From positions 1 through 44,818 of the IMG/VR virus record IMGVR_UViG_3300017971_000407: a stretch of 44,818 nt of DNA; one strand, 5' to 3'. This document shows, piece after piece, positions 1 through 8,300 of the stretch. The position numbers and the translations under genes are program-made. Source of the DNA: a virus. Numbering within the stretch: position 1 is the stretch's first letter; each line of letters opens with the position of its first letter. Under the pieces are notes generated by a model. That model searched no databases. It was not told where the DNA came from and saw only the letters and a list, made by a program, of their open reading frames with translations.

Positions 1-27
1 ACGCATCCGCCTGGTCGTCATTGAGGC
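1..27. repeat. Terminal overlap with 44792-44818 (25 of 27 bases identical)
   Basis: Bases 1-27 equal the last 27 bases of the window except at two positions. The match starts at the very first base and ends at the very last base, which is what an overlap of a circular or circularly permuted molecule looks like. Twenty-seven is a multiple of three, so the beta-helix gene stays in frame whether or not the overlap is collapsed. The two mismatches could be strain variation or read error, or a genuine repeat of the NDxQxDA beta-helix motif. Confidence 0.75.
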
Positions 28-1213
28 GGTTCCGCGAAACCACCACGTCCGAGACCTCTGAGGTAACATTCATGCGAATGCAGAACACGTCGTCGCCAGA
101 ATCCGCCGTCACCACGTTGTCGGTAATCGTGATTTTGCTGACGGCGCTTGTGGCGTTCGTGAAGTCGATTGAGCCCGAGAAGACCTGATTCTTGGCAACG
201 ATTGCTTCGGCTACGCGGGTCAGCTCGATGTTCCCACGGGTCAGCCGGTTGTTTATGATCGTCAAGTCCCGGTCGCTAGACCCAGCCCCGGTGATCTCGA
301 TGTTCCTGTTCGTACCGGCAAGCCAATTCTCGGCGACCGTAACGCCTTGGCTAGATGATACGGCCAGCTCGCCGTTGGAAAGAATGTTCCCCTGTACCGT
401 GGCGTTCACCACGTCAGCCATTTGAATATCGCCAACAAACAGGGAGCAATCCTTCAGCCACACACGGTTAGTGGCGTTGGAATTGGCAAAGTTGAAGCCA
501 GTGCTGTTGGTCTTGACGTTGTAGATGCGAATATCGAGGTAGTCGCCAGTACCAGTAAACCCGATCTCGTCAAGGCCAACGACCGAATTCATGCTCGTTT
601 GCAGATCCGCGAGCATGATATTGGTCAGCGCCAACGGGGCCGTGAGGCCGTGGAAGTACATGAGGCCCTTGCCGGTAGAACCTGCGCGCAGTTGCAGTAT
701 TGTGTTGGGCGTACCGATGAACGCGGTGTTCGGCACGTTCCACGGCAAGCAGTGGGTTGCGTACAGTCCGGCGAGCGCAGCGTATTCCTCGAACTCGTAG
801 GTTTCGCTGGGGAAGAACACGATGCCGCCGCCATCGACTCGCAACTCGTCCTCGATGGTCTTCCACACGGATGTATTGAACTGAGCAACAGCCTGCGTCT
901 TGCCGGACCCAGGCACGCCGCCGTAGTGCTCGAAGTTCTTGGCCGTGTAGGCGTGGGTGCGAATGTCCCGGAGACACTCTTCCACGTCGCGGTCGGTTGC
1001 CGGCGTGATCTTGGAGAACGGGCTGCTTCCTGTGGCCCCCAAATAATGCGCGACCGGAGCATCCAGCACCGGCACGTGCTCGGAACTCACCGGATTGAGG
1101 GGCACCACTGCACCAGTCGAGCTGGTCCGGGTGGTGCCGGTTCCTGTACCAGCGCCAGCCGTTTCCCAGAGGATGTCCTCCTGGCCGAGCTGTTCTTTCG
1201 TAATGTCCGCCAC
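1..1213 (-). CDS. Tail spike / pectate-lyase-like right-handed beta-helix protein, N-terminal part (continues across the genome junction)
   Basis: A GTG start at 1213 lies 8 bases after a GGAGG and gives 404 open codons that run off the left edge. Residues about 93-140 (NFEHYGGVPGSGKT ... DGGGIVFFPSETYEF) match the opening of the pectate-lyase-3 beta-helix fold, where a D/N-F-G motif is followed by GGG-V-FP-G-Y. From about 200 onward come short N-rich strand repeats (NRLTRGNIEL, NRLNDDQADA) typical of parallel beta-helices. Such proteins are usually receptor-binding or polysaccharide-degrading spikes; no active site can be assigned. The reading frame continues at 44818 and ends at 44406. It lies just downstream of an adaptor-type gene. 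Fold confident, substrate unknown. Confidence 0.8.
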   Translation of the reverse strand, partial: MADITKEQLGQEDILWETAGAGTGTGTTRTSSTGAVVPLNPVSSEHVPVLDAPVAHYLGATGSSPFSKITPATDRDVEECLRDIRTHAYTAKNFEHYGGVPGSGKTQAVAQFNTSVWKTIEDELRVDGGGIVFFPSETYEFEEYAALAGLYATHCLPWNVPNTAFIGTPNTILQLRAGSTGKGLMYFHGLTAPLALTNIMLADLQTSMNSVVGLDEIGFTGTGDYLDIRIYNVKTNSTGFNFANSNATNRVWLKDCSLFVGDIQMADVVNATVQGNILSNGELAVSSSQGVTVAENWLAGTNRNIEITGAGSSDRDLTIINNRLTRGNIELTRVAEAIVAKNQVFSGSIDFTNATSAVSKITITDNVVTADSGDDVFCIRMNVTSEVSDVVVSRNRLNDDQADA

Positions 1214-1237
1214 TTCATCCACCTCCACCCAGTAGAG

Positions 1238-2155
1238 CTACGACCAGTACCCCTTCTTCGGCCAGCCGATACTGATGTTCCCAAGCCCCGGCACGCTCAT
1301 GTCCGGGGAGAACGGCAGGAATGAGCGGGACGATACCCGGCTCGTCTTCTGCCCGAGCTTGTGCACGATCCACGGAAGCGGCGTGTGTGCTCGCTGCCGT
1401 CCCTTCTCGACTTCATCGTTGAACTTGTCGCGATAGAAGCTCGCCAGCAACTTGTTATGGTGCTCGTGCTCCTCCTCGTAGGTGTGCCAGAGTGCGTACC
1501 AGAGACCCGCCTTCTCATAGGCGTTCTTGATCGGCACCTCGGAGTCAGTGTTGTCCATCTCGGCGATCTTCCGCGTGCCCCAGACCGTGCACTGCTTCAC
1601 CCGAGACTGGTTGAACTTACCCACCTCGCCGTACTCCGACGAGAACGGACCACCCAGATCAGAACCCTCCACCCGCACGACCACCCCGTACTCGGCGCTG
1701 TAGGTCGCATTCGTTCCGTCCTCGACCCAGCGCACCAGCGCGCCGTACTCGCCAGTCTGGTTGATTGACTGCGTAGAAGTGGCCGTGGGCTCCGGGTACA
1801 CCCGGAACTCGTTGTGGGCCACCCCCTGCGTCGTCCAGTCGAACGGATGTGGCCCCGTGCGGGTCTCCCACTTCGCATCCAGGGCGACCAACTCCTGCAC
1901 GGTTCGGGGACGCATCGTGTAGTCGTCGAATGCGATCCTCTGCACCCGCACGTTGATCTCCGGTAGATCGTAGGTGTGTGTGCCTGCGACCACCGGAACG
2001 TCCTGCCGATACCATTCGTCCTCGACCGTGCGGCGAAACTGCCGGCAGCCCTCGTTCATCAGATCGATCGCACGGTCACGGTCGAACTCGCGAGGGTTGT
2101 CCGGATTGTCGCCGACGATGAAAAAGAACCGTTGCAGCAGGTCGTCGAGCGTCAT
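1238..2155 (-). CDS. Adaptor-fold head-tail connector protein (second copy)
   Basis: 305 residues. The N-terminus (LQRFFFIVGDN, then DRDRAIDLMNEGCRQFRR, then VAGTHTYDLPE) follows the adaptor pattern also seen in the gene at 5444-6109: a short helix, a helix with LN/LMNEG, then a strand pair beginning after a hydrophobic helix. Such proteins form rings joining portal to tail. The C-terminal part carries a helical EEEHEHHNKLLASFYRDKF segment. The ATG at 2155 overlaps the upstream stop as TGATG; a GTG one codon earlier is possible. The stop lies 25 bases before the spike gene start. Function inferred from fold pattern and position; a tail-associated structural protein is the alternative. Confidence 0.6.
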   Translation of the reverse strand: MTLDDLLQRFFFIVGDNPDNPREFDRDRAIDLMNEGCRQFRRTVEDEWYRQDVPVVAGTHTYDLPEINVRVQRIAFDDYTMRPRTVQELVALDAKWETRTGPHPFDWTTQGVAHNEFRVYPEPTATSTQSINQTGEYGALVRWVEDGTNATYSAEYGVVVRVEGSDLGGPFSSEYGEVGKFNQSRVKQCTVWGTRKIAEMDNTDSEVPIKNAYEKAGLWYALWHTYEEEHEHHNKLLASFYRDKFNDEVEKGRQRAHTPLPWIVHKLGQKTSRVSSRSFLPFSPDMSVPGLGNISIGWPKKGYWS

Positions 2156-2394
2156 CACGGCGTTTCGTCCTCATCGAAGTCGTTCTGGATGCCCTGTGCC
2201 GCCTCGGCCAGCTCGGCCTGGAGCTGCGTCCGCAACTCTCCCTCGCGCTGCTGGCTCAAGTCCTGCACGCGCTTGTTCACCATCGCATCTCGAATGGTTC
2301 TTTTGATGGCACCGGGCAGTCGGTCGGTCCCGAAGAACGCCTCCAACTTCGGGCGCAGCGCATCGTTTGGGAACCGCAACGTGATCTCGAACAT
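2155..2394 (-). CDS. Small charged protein of unknown function in the tail gene cluster
   Basis: 79 residues, ATG at 2394 after a strong GAGGAGGAG ribosome site. It starts with a strand-like MFEITLRFP, is mainly helical and ends in an acidic tail (NDFDEDETP). No signal peptide, membrane segment or cysteine. It sits between a tail fibre-type gene and an adaptor-type gene with almost no spacing, so it is probably virion-associated or an assembly helper. I do not recognise the family. Confidence 0.65.
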   Translation of the reverse strand: MFEITLRFPNDALRPKLEAFFGTDRLPGAIKRTIRDAMVNKRVQDLSQQREGELRTQLQAELAEAAQGIQNDFDEDETP

Positions 2395-2403
2395 CTCTCC
2401 TCC

Positions 2404-3165
2404 TCAATCGTCCACGAGGTACAGATCGAAGCTGCCACTGATGAACGTGTTGCTTGTGTCTACATCTGCCCGCAGCCAAATGTCTGCCGGCCCCACCACT
2501 TCGAGGTACGGGTTGAAAGGGCGCGTCTTCGCTGTCGTGCCGGTCGAAACCAAGCCAATGTTTTCCTTCTGTTTCCTGACGCCTGTTCCGACGTTGATCG
2601 CGTCCTGCACCCACAACTGAATATCTACAGTCACGCCAGACGGCGACCCGCCGTTGATGGCGGAATGGAACTGGGTGATGTATGCCTTCGTGTTGATCGG
2701 CACCGTCCAGCAAGCGAAGTTGGTCTGGCTCTTTGTCGGAGAGATGATAAGCCTCGTGGCACCACCGCCCGACACGCGGATCGTCAGCGTCCCGACGTTG
2801 CTATTGGTGTTGCCGGCAGTCGCTACGAACGCCCGATACACGCGCCGCCACGTACCACTGATGGCCGCTGCAAGCGTGCCTGTAACCGTAACCGTCTGGC
2901 TCTGGTATGCGTAGGAGTTGTCGATTCCCTGCACTGTCACCGTGCGAGCCCCGGTGCCTGCCGCAACGTCGCTGCCGCTGTCGGAAATGATCTCCAGGCT
3001 CTCGGCGCTCGTGGGAAACGCGCAGTCCCCACCCTGCTCGATAACGTCCTCGTCGGTTCCCGAATCAATGTCCGCGTTGTACCCGTACTTCAGCACGTAG
3101 CTGTGGCCTGCGACGAGACCGCGAGAGACTGCGAGCGCGAAATCATAAGGATTCTGGTAGCTCAT
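2404..3165 (-). CDS. Phage tail structural protein with beta-rich fold
   Basis: 253 residues. The chosen ATG at 3165 overlaps the upstream stop as ATGA. The sequence has the pattern of a structural protein common in podoviruses: GYNADIDSGTDEDVIEQGG near the N-terminus, followed by SAESLEIISDSGSDVAAGTGARTVTVQGID and AFVATAGNTNSNVGTLTIRVSGG. These proteins are virion components, probably of the tail or fibre base. All beta, no cysteine pairs or membrane segments. It forms a unit with the large fibre gene upstream. Exact place in the virion is inferred. Confidence 0.7.
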   Translation of the reverse strand: MSYQNPYDFALAVSRGLVAGHSYVLKYGYNADIDSGTDEDVIEQGGDCAFPTSAESLEIISDSGSDVAAGTGARTVTVQGIDNSYAYQSQTVTVTGTLAAAISGTWRRVYRAFVATAGNTNSNVGTLTIRVSGGGATRLIISPTKSQTNFACWTVPINTKAYITQFHSAINGGSPSGVTVDIQLWVQDAINVGTGVRKQKENIGLVSTGTTAKTRPFNPYLEVVGPADIWLRADVDTSNTFISGSFDLYLVDD

Positions 3166-5444
3166 ATGATGTACCACCCCGTCCCGTCCGTGTAGACCGT
3201 GCGCGAGTCGTAGTCCACGATAATGTCGTGTGTCGCTGCGCCATCAATCGTTTCAGCCCCATTCCCATCAATCGTGATCTTGTTTGTGCTCGCTGCCCCA
3301 CCCTCGTCCTTCACTGTGTAGACGGTGCCGCTTGCCACTGTTGCTGCCGCCGGGAGCGTGATCGTCACGGTCCCGCCCGAGCTGTCAACGCCAATGATTT
3401 CGTCTGAAGTTGTTGCAGTGTAGCCGGCGCTTTTGGCTACGTAGGCTTTGCGGCGACCGCCGCGTGTCCGCAGTCTTCCGGAGCCCACGTCAACGGTTTC
3501 CGTAGGCGCACCAGCCAACGCCACGCCGAGCTGCGAATCCGCATACAAGATGCCGTCTACTTCCATCACGCCTCGCACGAGCGCCTGGCCGCTCGTGGTA
3601 AGGAAGTTGAGGTGCGTAGATACGACCGTCGAGGGGTCTTGGTTGTCTGCCGTGTCAACGATCAGGTTGCTGGACCCGACCATGACAGCACCATTGCTGC
3701 TTCGCAGCCCCACGCGACGGTTAGCCGCAACAAATGTTCCTGGGATGGCGAGAACTCCAACGGATCGCGCTGCTGTCGCTGCCGGTGTGTTCGAGACTTG
3801 GAGACCGATCGTACCACCAGTGTGTCCGATGCCAGAACGCGCCGACGCCTTGAAGGCCACGCAGTCTGCGGTGCCGTTGTTCAGCGCCAGGCCATAGACG
3901 CTCACCACGGGGGTCGTTGCAGCTCCAGTGCACTCCGACTTGAAATGATACCAGCCTTCGCTGGGCTGGTTCGGATGTGCGCTGGTCGCGACCGCGCTCC
4001 AGGGTTCGAGAAGGCCAACGGTCGAGATTTGTGTCGCTGCGTCACCAGTAAACCGCCAGCGCGCAAGCAGCGGGATGTCGAGCGAGAAGATCGTTGCGGT
4101 TGTCGTGTAGTTCGCCGCCACGTCTACGGGGAGCATCAGGTTGTTTCCGAGACCCGCGCCATTGTTGTAGTTGTAGTCATAGTCGAGCTGGAAGCCTCGA
4201 TACACAGCCCCGGCGAGCGATGCGGTTGCGGCTATATTGTGCCGCAGGAAGTGCACTGGCACCGTGTCGTCGCTGTACGTCTGCAAGCGCCCGACACCTA
4301 CAGATGGCACCACGTTGATCCCGGCGATCATGTTGACCGTATCGGTATCGATGAGTTGCGATACTCCAGCCGCGTCCCAGTTGGTGAAGTCACCGTAGTG
4401 GTTCATGTCGTGGGTTGCGCCACTGATGGTGGTAACGGTATTCACCCCATCGTCGAGGCTCAACAGCGGCCCAGCGGAGTAGTTGTTCCACACGGTCCCG
4501 CTGAAATAGCCGTCTTTCCACCGCTGCGCTGGCTCGCCGATGTTGTGGGTATTGTCGTTGCGCGGTGCCAACGTCCCGAGGAAGTACGCCCAGACCGGGG
4601 CGGCAGTGCCGCTTGCACCCACCTGGAGGTCCAGGGAGCCCGCGACACCATTGTTGAAGATGAGAGCGTCGGCCCCCCCGAAACTGTCGTATCGCATGAC
4701 CGACTGCGTAGTCGTCGCGTTCTTGACTTCCCAGGCGTTCGCGGTCGCGTCTGGGACATTGAACCCCACCGTCATCGAGGTACTGCCGCTCTGCCCCACT
4801 TGGAACTGGTGCGTGTATGTCGGCACGGCCGGCATGTTGAAGCCGATGGTCTGTATCGTGGCGTTTGCCATGATGAACTGCGGGTTCGACGCGCTCTCGA
4901 CACGGAACACCGGGTCTCCGCCGACGCCGCTCTCGTTGACTATCAGGCGGTCGTTGACCTTCACGTAATAGCCGCCGGGGGTGTCTGCCTTGAGGATCAC
5001 GTTGCCGTCGCCAGCCTGGAGGGTCGCATCAGCCCCAACTCCGACCGTTGCGAGAGTGATCGGCCCAGCGTTCGCAAGGCCAGTCCAGCTCGTTGCTGCC
5101 TCCAGCCGCAAATAGCCGGGATCGCTTTCCAGGCGCAGCCCCTCGAACGGGGCTGGTCCCGTGTCGAACATGGCCCCCTGTGTGCCGTACTGCACGAACC
5201 GCTTGTTGGCGGTGCCATCCGTAAAAATGGTAACGACCGGATCGCAAGAGCCACCGTTGACGTTGAACCGCGTCGGGCAGTCCATGAAGTCCACGGCACC
5301 CACGAATGTCGTCGTGCCGCTAGAGAACCCGAGAGGCGAGTTCTTGTGCCAATACTGCGGAAACGGATCCCCGATTGATCGGTTCCCGAGCGCGGTGGGC
5401 GCGTCCCCAACCTCAAGAATCTGGTGACCATTCCATACAAACAT
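3162..5444 (-). CDS. Large tail fibre protein
   Basis: 760 residues, start ATG at 5444 overlapping the upstream stop (TGATG). Low-complexity beta-rich sequence throughout, rich in G, T, V and N. The C-terminal hundred residues (YVAKSAGYTATTSDEIIGVDSSGGTVTITLPAAA and VYTVKDEGGAASTNKITIDGNG, ending VYTDGTGWYII) are the classic C-terminal module of phage fibres. A central segment contains the fibre-shaft phrase NIGEPAQRWKDGYFSG. No enzymatic motif visible. Likely receptor-binding fibre attached at the adaptor ring; host range determinant by inference. Confidence 0.8.
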   Translation of the reverse strand: MFVWNGHQILEVGDAPTALGNRSIGDPFPQYWHKNSPLGFSSGTTTFVGAVDFMDCPTRFNVNGGSCDPVVTIFTDGTANKRFVQYGTQGAMFDTGPAPFEGLRLESDPGYLRLEAATSWTGLANAGPITLATVGVGADATLQAGDGNVILKADTPGGYYVKVNDRLIVNESGVGGDPVFRVESASNPQFIMANATIQTIGFNMPAVPTYTHQFQVGQSGSTSMTVGFNVPDATANAWEVKNATTTQSVMRYDSFGGADALIFNNGVAGSLDLQVGASGTAAPVWAYFLGTLAPRNDNTHNIGEPAQRWKDGYFSGTVWNNYSAGPLLSLDDGVNTVTTISGATHDMNHYGDFTNWDAAGVSQLIDTDTVNMIAGINVVPSVGVGRLQTYSDDTVPVHFLRHNIAATASLAGAVYRGFQLDYDYNYNNGAGLGNNLMLPVDVAANYTTTATIFSLDIPLLARWRFTGDAATQISTVGLLEPWSAVATSAHPNQPSEGWYHFKSECTGAATTPVVSVYGLALNNGTADCVAFKASARSGIGHTGGTIGLQVSNTPAATAARSVGVLAIPGTFVAANRRVGLRSSNGAVMVGSSNLIVDTADNQDPSTVVSTHLNFLTTSGQALVRGVMEVDGILYADSQLGVALAGAPTETVDVGSGRLRTRGGRRKAYVAKSAGYTATTSDEIIGVDSSGGTVTITLPAAATVASGTVYTVKDEGGAASTNKITIDGNGAETIDGAATHDIIVDYDSRTVYTDGTGWYII

Positions 5445-6109
5445 CAGCCCAGCTCCAAGCGTGCAGGTGTCCGCAATCGGTTGCCGTAGACGGCGGTGCG
5501 GATGCCCTCGTGCCGATCGTTCGAGTAGTCCCGAACGTCTTCGAGCATCTCCCTGTAGTAACCGAGCTGCCGCAGCGCACGCCCCAAGCGTGGGCCATCG
5601 GCATCCTTGAGTAGCGCCCGGTGGTGTGCGTAGTGCACGAGCGCCTGGTGGTACTCCTCGGGAATGTCAGGCTCTTCGGAGTCCTGGCCGAATGCAACAG
5701 GCACGATCGCCTGCATCATGTTGATGGTGCCGGCGACGTTATAGGCCGGGTAGAGCAAGATATGCGTCAGCCCCCAGGAGGCGTACACCCAGGGGCGAGC
5801 ACGTGTGCGGCGAATCCAGAGCCGGTCCACCGAATCGATCCAGTGCCACGTGGTCGGATCGATCGGCCAGTCGGCTGCCAGATCCTTCACCGCAAGTGGG
5901 AACAGCGTGTTCGCAGGCAAGGGGACGAAGTGCTGACCCGCGCCAACGGCAATGTTGACGGTCTCGACCACCACCCCGGTCTTCTCTGCGATGTCCACGT
6001 AGGCATCGTCGATGTAGAGGTTCAGTTCAGCGTCCGAGAACCTCCGCAGTGGAGCCGCTTCCTCCCGCAAGGACCAGAGAACGCGGTTCCGGATTTCGCC
6101 GCGATTCAA
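5444..6109 (-). CDS. Head-tail adaptor protein (SU10 adaptor-like)
   Basis: 221 residues with a TTG start at 6109 preceded by GAGGTG at good spacing inside the end of the upstream gene. The N-terminus (RGEIRNRVLWSLREE ... FSDAELNLYIDDAYVDIAEKTG) followed by a strand region (VVVETVNIAVGAGQHFVPLPAN) is the adaptor ring-protein pattern of SU10-type podoviruses. The C-terminal half is helical with HQALVHYAHHRALLKDADGP, a motif frequent in these adaptors. It would dock beneath the portal and organise the fibres encoded just downstream. Family call moderately sure. Confidence 0.75.
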   Translation of the reverse strand: MNRGEIRNRVLWSLREEAAPLRRFSDAELNLYIDDAYVDIAEKTGVVVETVNIAVGAGQHFVPLPANTLFPLAVKDLAADWPIDPTTWHWIDSVDRLWIRRTRARPWVYASWGLTHILLYPAYNVAGTINMMQAIVPVAFGQDSEEPDIPEEYHQALVHYAHHRALLKDADGPRLGRALRQLGYYREMLEDVRDYSNDRHEGIRTAVYGNRLRTPARLELG

Positions 6110-7450
6110 TCACATGCACCTCACCATGACTCGGACCTCGGTTTCGAGGTTTTCGAGATACACGTCGTCCATCACGTAGGACTCGCCAGCACCCATCGTC
6201 GAGCATTCGATCGTGAAGTCTGCCGTCGAAGCACCCGCCTGACTGGTGAAGTCCACCGAATGCGTCCCCGTCGTCTGCGGCAGGTCTACTGCGACAGATG
6301 CGAAGTTGTTGGTGATCTGGAACGATGCCGGAGCGAAGCCACCGCCACCGACCGTGCCGGTGTAGGTGAACCGATACCGGGCGCTATCCGTCGCAACGAC
6401 GGCGCGCTGGATCTCGGTCTGTCCGAGTGTACCGTCACCCGTTACGGCGTGCGCGAAGGTCGCCACGTTGAGGGCCACCGTGCATTCACCCGTCGTGGTC
6501 CAGCTCGCGGGGACCGCGAAGCCTGGATCCGTCAGCTCGTTCGTCGGCCGATTGTGCCGTTCGAGCGTGTGTCCGACCACGAGATGCTGGCGGGCATCGT
6601 CGTTTTCAACCGCTGTCAGTGTCATGTGGTCCATTGCGAAGTCACCGGCAAGCGCAACGCCAGCGGCACCGCCGCCCACGTCGATCACGAAGTTGCCGAC
6701 CGTCGCGGCGGTCGTGAAGACGACTCGGTGCCACCCAAGCGTTGCTGGCAGCACGGTCTCCACAGACGCGAACGTGTTCGGGATCGTCATGGCGTTGGCT
6801 GGGTTGAGACCTGCCGTAACCGTTGTGACCTCGTAGTCCAGCGCATAAGTCGTGTTGGGTCTCACGCGCTCACGGAAATTCGCGATTGTCTGCGTGGCCC
6901 GCCCTGTCCCCGTAGCGGCGAAGACGTACTCCAGCTCGCCTGCTGGGGTAATCACCATCTCGGCAAGGATGACCCACTTGGTCTGGGTCGTGAATTCCGA
7001 CTCCGAGAGGACATTGCCGCCGCCAACGAACGGCCTGCACCAGCCCGACTTGTCCGGATCGGGAATGATGGCCGTACCCGAATTGATGACTGCCGTGGGG
7101 AAGTAGACCTTCGCCACAGCGGTCCCATACGCAGTGACATTGATCGGAGGAAAGGCATGCGTCGGGAACGTCGATAGCGCACGCCCCGGTTGGTCCTCGT
7201 CCAAGATTCCAGCAATGACCGGATCCTGCACCGCCGCGTTCGCCCCAGCCTTGAAGAGCCGGTATCCAGTCAGGTCGAGATCGACCGTGTTGCCTGCACC
7301 AATCGCCAGGCGACGGTCAGCGAAACCCGGTGTGCTTGCATTGCAGTAAGCGATCAGCATACCAGCTTCGCCTGCTGCGGTGTCCGCCCACGAACCGTGC
7401 AGCGTCACCCGGTCCTTGTCCCCCTCCGCATGTGGATGCGTGTATTGCAT
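6110..7450 (-). CDS. Virion protein with two carbohydrate-binding-like jelly-roll domains
   Basis: 446 residues from ATG 7450, two bases after the upstream stop. The N-terminal 130 residues (TLHGSWADTAAGEAGMLIAYCN ... NTVDLDLTGYRLFKAG) look like a capsid- or tail-bound anchor. Two CBM-like beta-sandwiches follow at about 145-300 and 310-440; the first contains RPNTTYALDYEV and ATVGNFVIDVG, the second ATDSARYRFTYTG and YVMDDVYLENLE. The first domain resembles an insert in the nozzle protein at 41788-44406. Such domains on virions usually bind glycans. The location after the capsid gene suggests a head or neck decoration. Binding activity is inference. Confidence 0.65.
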   Translation of the reverse strand: MQYTHPHAEGDKDRVTLHGSWADTAAGEAGMLIAYCNASTPGFADRRLAIGAGNTVDLDLTGYRLFKAGANAAVQDPVIAGILDEDQPGRALSTFPTHAFPPINVTAYGTAVAKVYFPTAVINSGTAIIPDPDKSGWCRPFVGGGNVLSESEFTTQTKWVILAEMVITPAGELEYVFAATGTGRATQTIANFRERVRPNTTYALDYEVTTVTAGLNPANAMTIPNTFASVETVLPATLGWHRVVFTTAATVGNFVIDVGGGAAGVALAGDFAMDHMTLTAVENDDARQHLVVGHTLERHNRPTNELTDPGFAVPASWTTTGECTVALNVATFAHAVTGDGTLGQTEIQRAVVATDSARYRFTYTGTVGGGGFAPASFQITNNFASVAVDLPQTTGTHSVDFTSQAGASTADFTIECSTMGAGESYVMDDVYLENLETEVRVMVRCM

Positions 7451-7452
7451 TC

Positions 7453-7755
7453 TCAGTACCCCCGAATCAGCGCCCAGAGGGCACGTCCTGTCGTCATCTT
7501 GCCGATAGCGTTCGTTGATTTCCTGCTGCCGCATTTACACTCAGACACGAGCTTGCGCCTGCGATACGTTCGGAGCTGACTGCATCCAGAACAACGCAGG
7601 AATACCCATCGGGGCGGCACCTGGCCTGGGCCGACGCACTTGCGCCACACCCACCGTCCGAAATACCAGTCGATTGCAGCCCAAGGCCGCCGCCACGAGG
7701 GCGGCGACCCGAGCCACGTCTCTTCGAGTTGAGCGAGCTGCTCTTCTCGATCCAT
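7453..7755 (-). CDS. Small Trp-rich zinc-ribbon protein
   Basis: 100 residues, ATG 7755 four bases after GGAGG. N-terminal half rich in Trp (WLGSPPSWRRPWAAIDWYFGRWVW); C-terminal half holds a CSGC ... CKC knuckle (residues about 55-77) set in basic sequence RTYRRRKL and RKSTNAIGK. Probably binds zinc and possibly nucleic acid. It lies between the probable decoration protein and a jelly-roll virion protein, so it is either a minor virion component or an assembly factor. Family not recognised. Confidence 0.65.
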   Translation of the reverse strand: MDREEQLAQLEETWLGSPPSWRRPWAAIDWYFGRWVWRKCVGPGQVPPRWVFLRCSGCSQLRTYRRRKLVSECKCGSRKSTNAIGKMTTGRALWALIRGY

Positions 7756-7763
7756 CCGGCCTC

Positions 7764-8285
7764 CTAGAGAAGACCCTTGATGAAAATGGGACCACGTGCA
7801 CCGCCGGCGATGTTCTCGAAGGCAAAACCGACTTGCCTCGGTCCATCACCACCAACCGCACCAGCTTGGTCTGTCACCGAACCGTGGACCAATGCCCCGG
7901 CTTCGATGGTTGTGCCCGCAGTACACCCAGCCGCATCTGCGAGCGCCGCATCGTGGAACCCGTAGACTTGGATCTCGAACGTGAACCCCGGACGGGTCTG
8001 CGCGAGATTGGTTGCCACACCGTTTGCAGCCGGCAACGTCTCGACAAATCCAGCCGCTCGCACCGAGCCAGCCTCGACGGCCTGCACAACCCGCAAGCCC
8101 TGCGTGTTAAACGCGGGGAGGTTGCCAGCCGTGAAGTTGCCCGACTCGTCAGCGAGATGCCACAGGACGAGATTGCCCCGAACGTAGGTTCCTAGAGCCG
8201 GCACAGCAGCAGCCACGTCGTCCGGCTCCACGTTGATGAAGATTTGCTCCTTCGCGGAGTAATCGTGAGGCTTCTGGTAACGCAA
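7764..8285 (-). CDS. Probable capsid decoration (cement) protein
   Basis: 173 residues, TTG start at 8285 with GGAGG four to five bases upstream. Beta-rich and Ala/Gly-rich, no cysteine pairs beyond a single AAGCTAG. It sits 15 bases downstream of the major capsid gene, the usual place for a cement or head-stabilising protein, and its size fits. Sequence phrases (GTYVRGNLVLWHLADESGNFTAGNL, FTFEIQVYGFHDAAL) are not ones I can tie to a named family. Role inferred from position. Confidence 0.55.
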   Translation of the reverse strand: MRYQKPHDYSAKEQIFINVEPDDVAAAVPALGTYVRGNLVLWHLADESGNFTAGNLPAFNTQGLRVVQAVEAGSVRAAGFVETLPAANGVATNLAQTRPGFTFEIQVYGFHDAALADAAGCTAGTTIEAGALVHGSVTDQAGAVGGDGPRQVGFAFENIAGGARGPIFIKGLL

Positions 8286-8300
8286 TGTACCTCCACCCCC

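Noticed and set aside
858-930. GVPGSGKT in the spike protein looks like an ATP-binding P-loop
   Set aside because: It lies in the normal N-terminal stretch of a pectate-lyase-type beta-helix (D/N-F-x-x-x-G-x-G-x-x-D/T) and is followed by GGG-V-FP-Y, with no Walker B.
3612-5378. Long plus-strand open frame, 588 codons, opposite the tail fibre gene
   Set aside because: It is a mirror of the GC-rich codon pattern of the minus-strand fibre gene; no ribosome site and no family-like sequence. The same holds for long frames opposite the portal (11023-12897), the 31825 gene (31756-33186) and the 2117-residue gene (33816-36533, 38343-39767).
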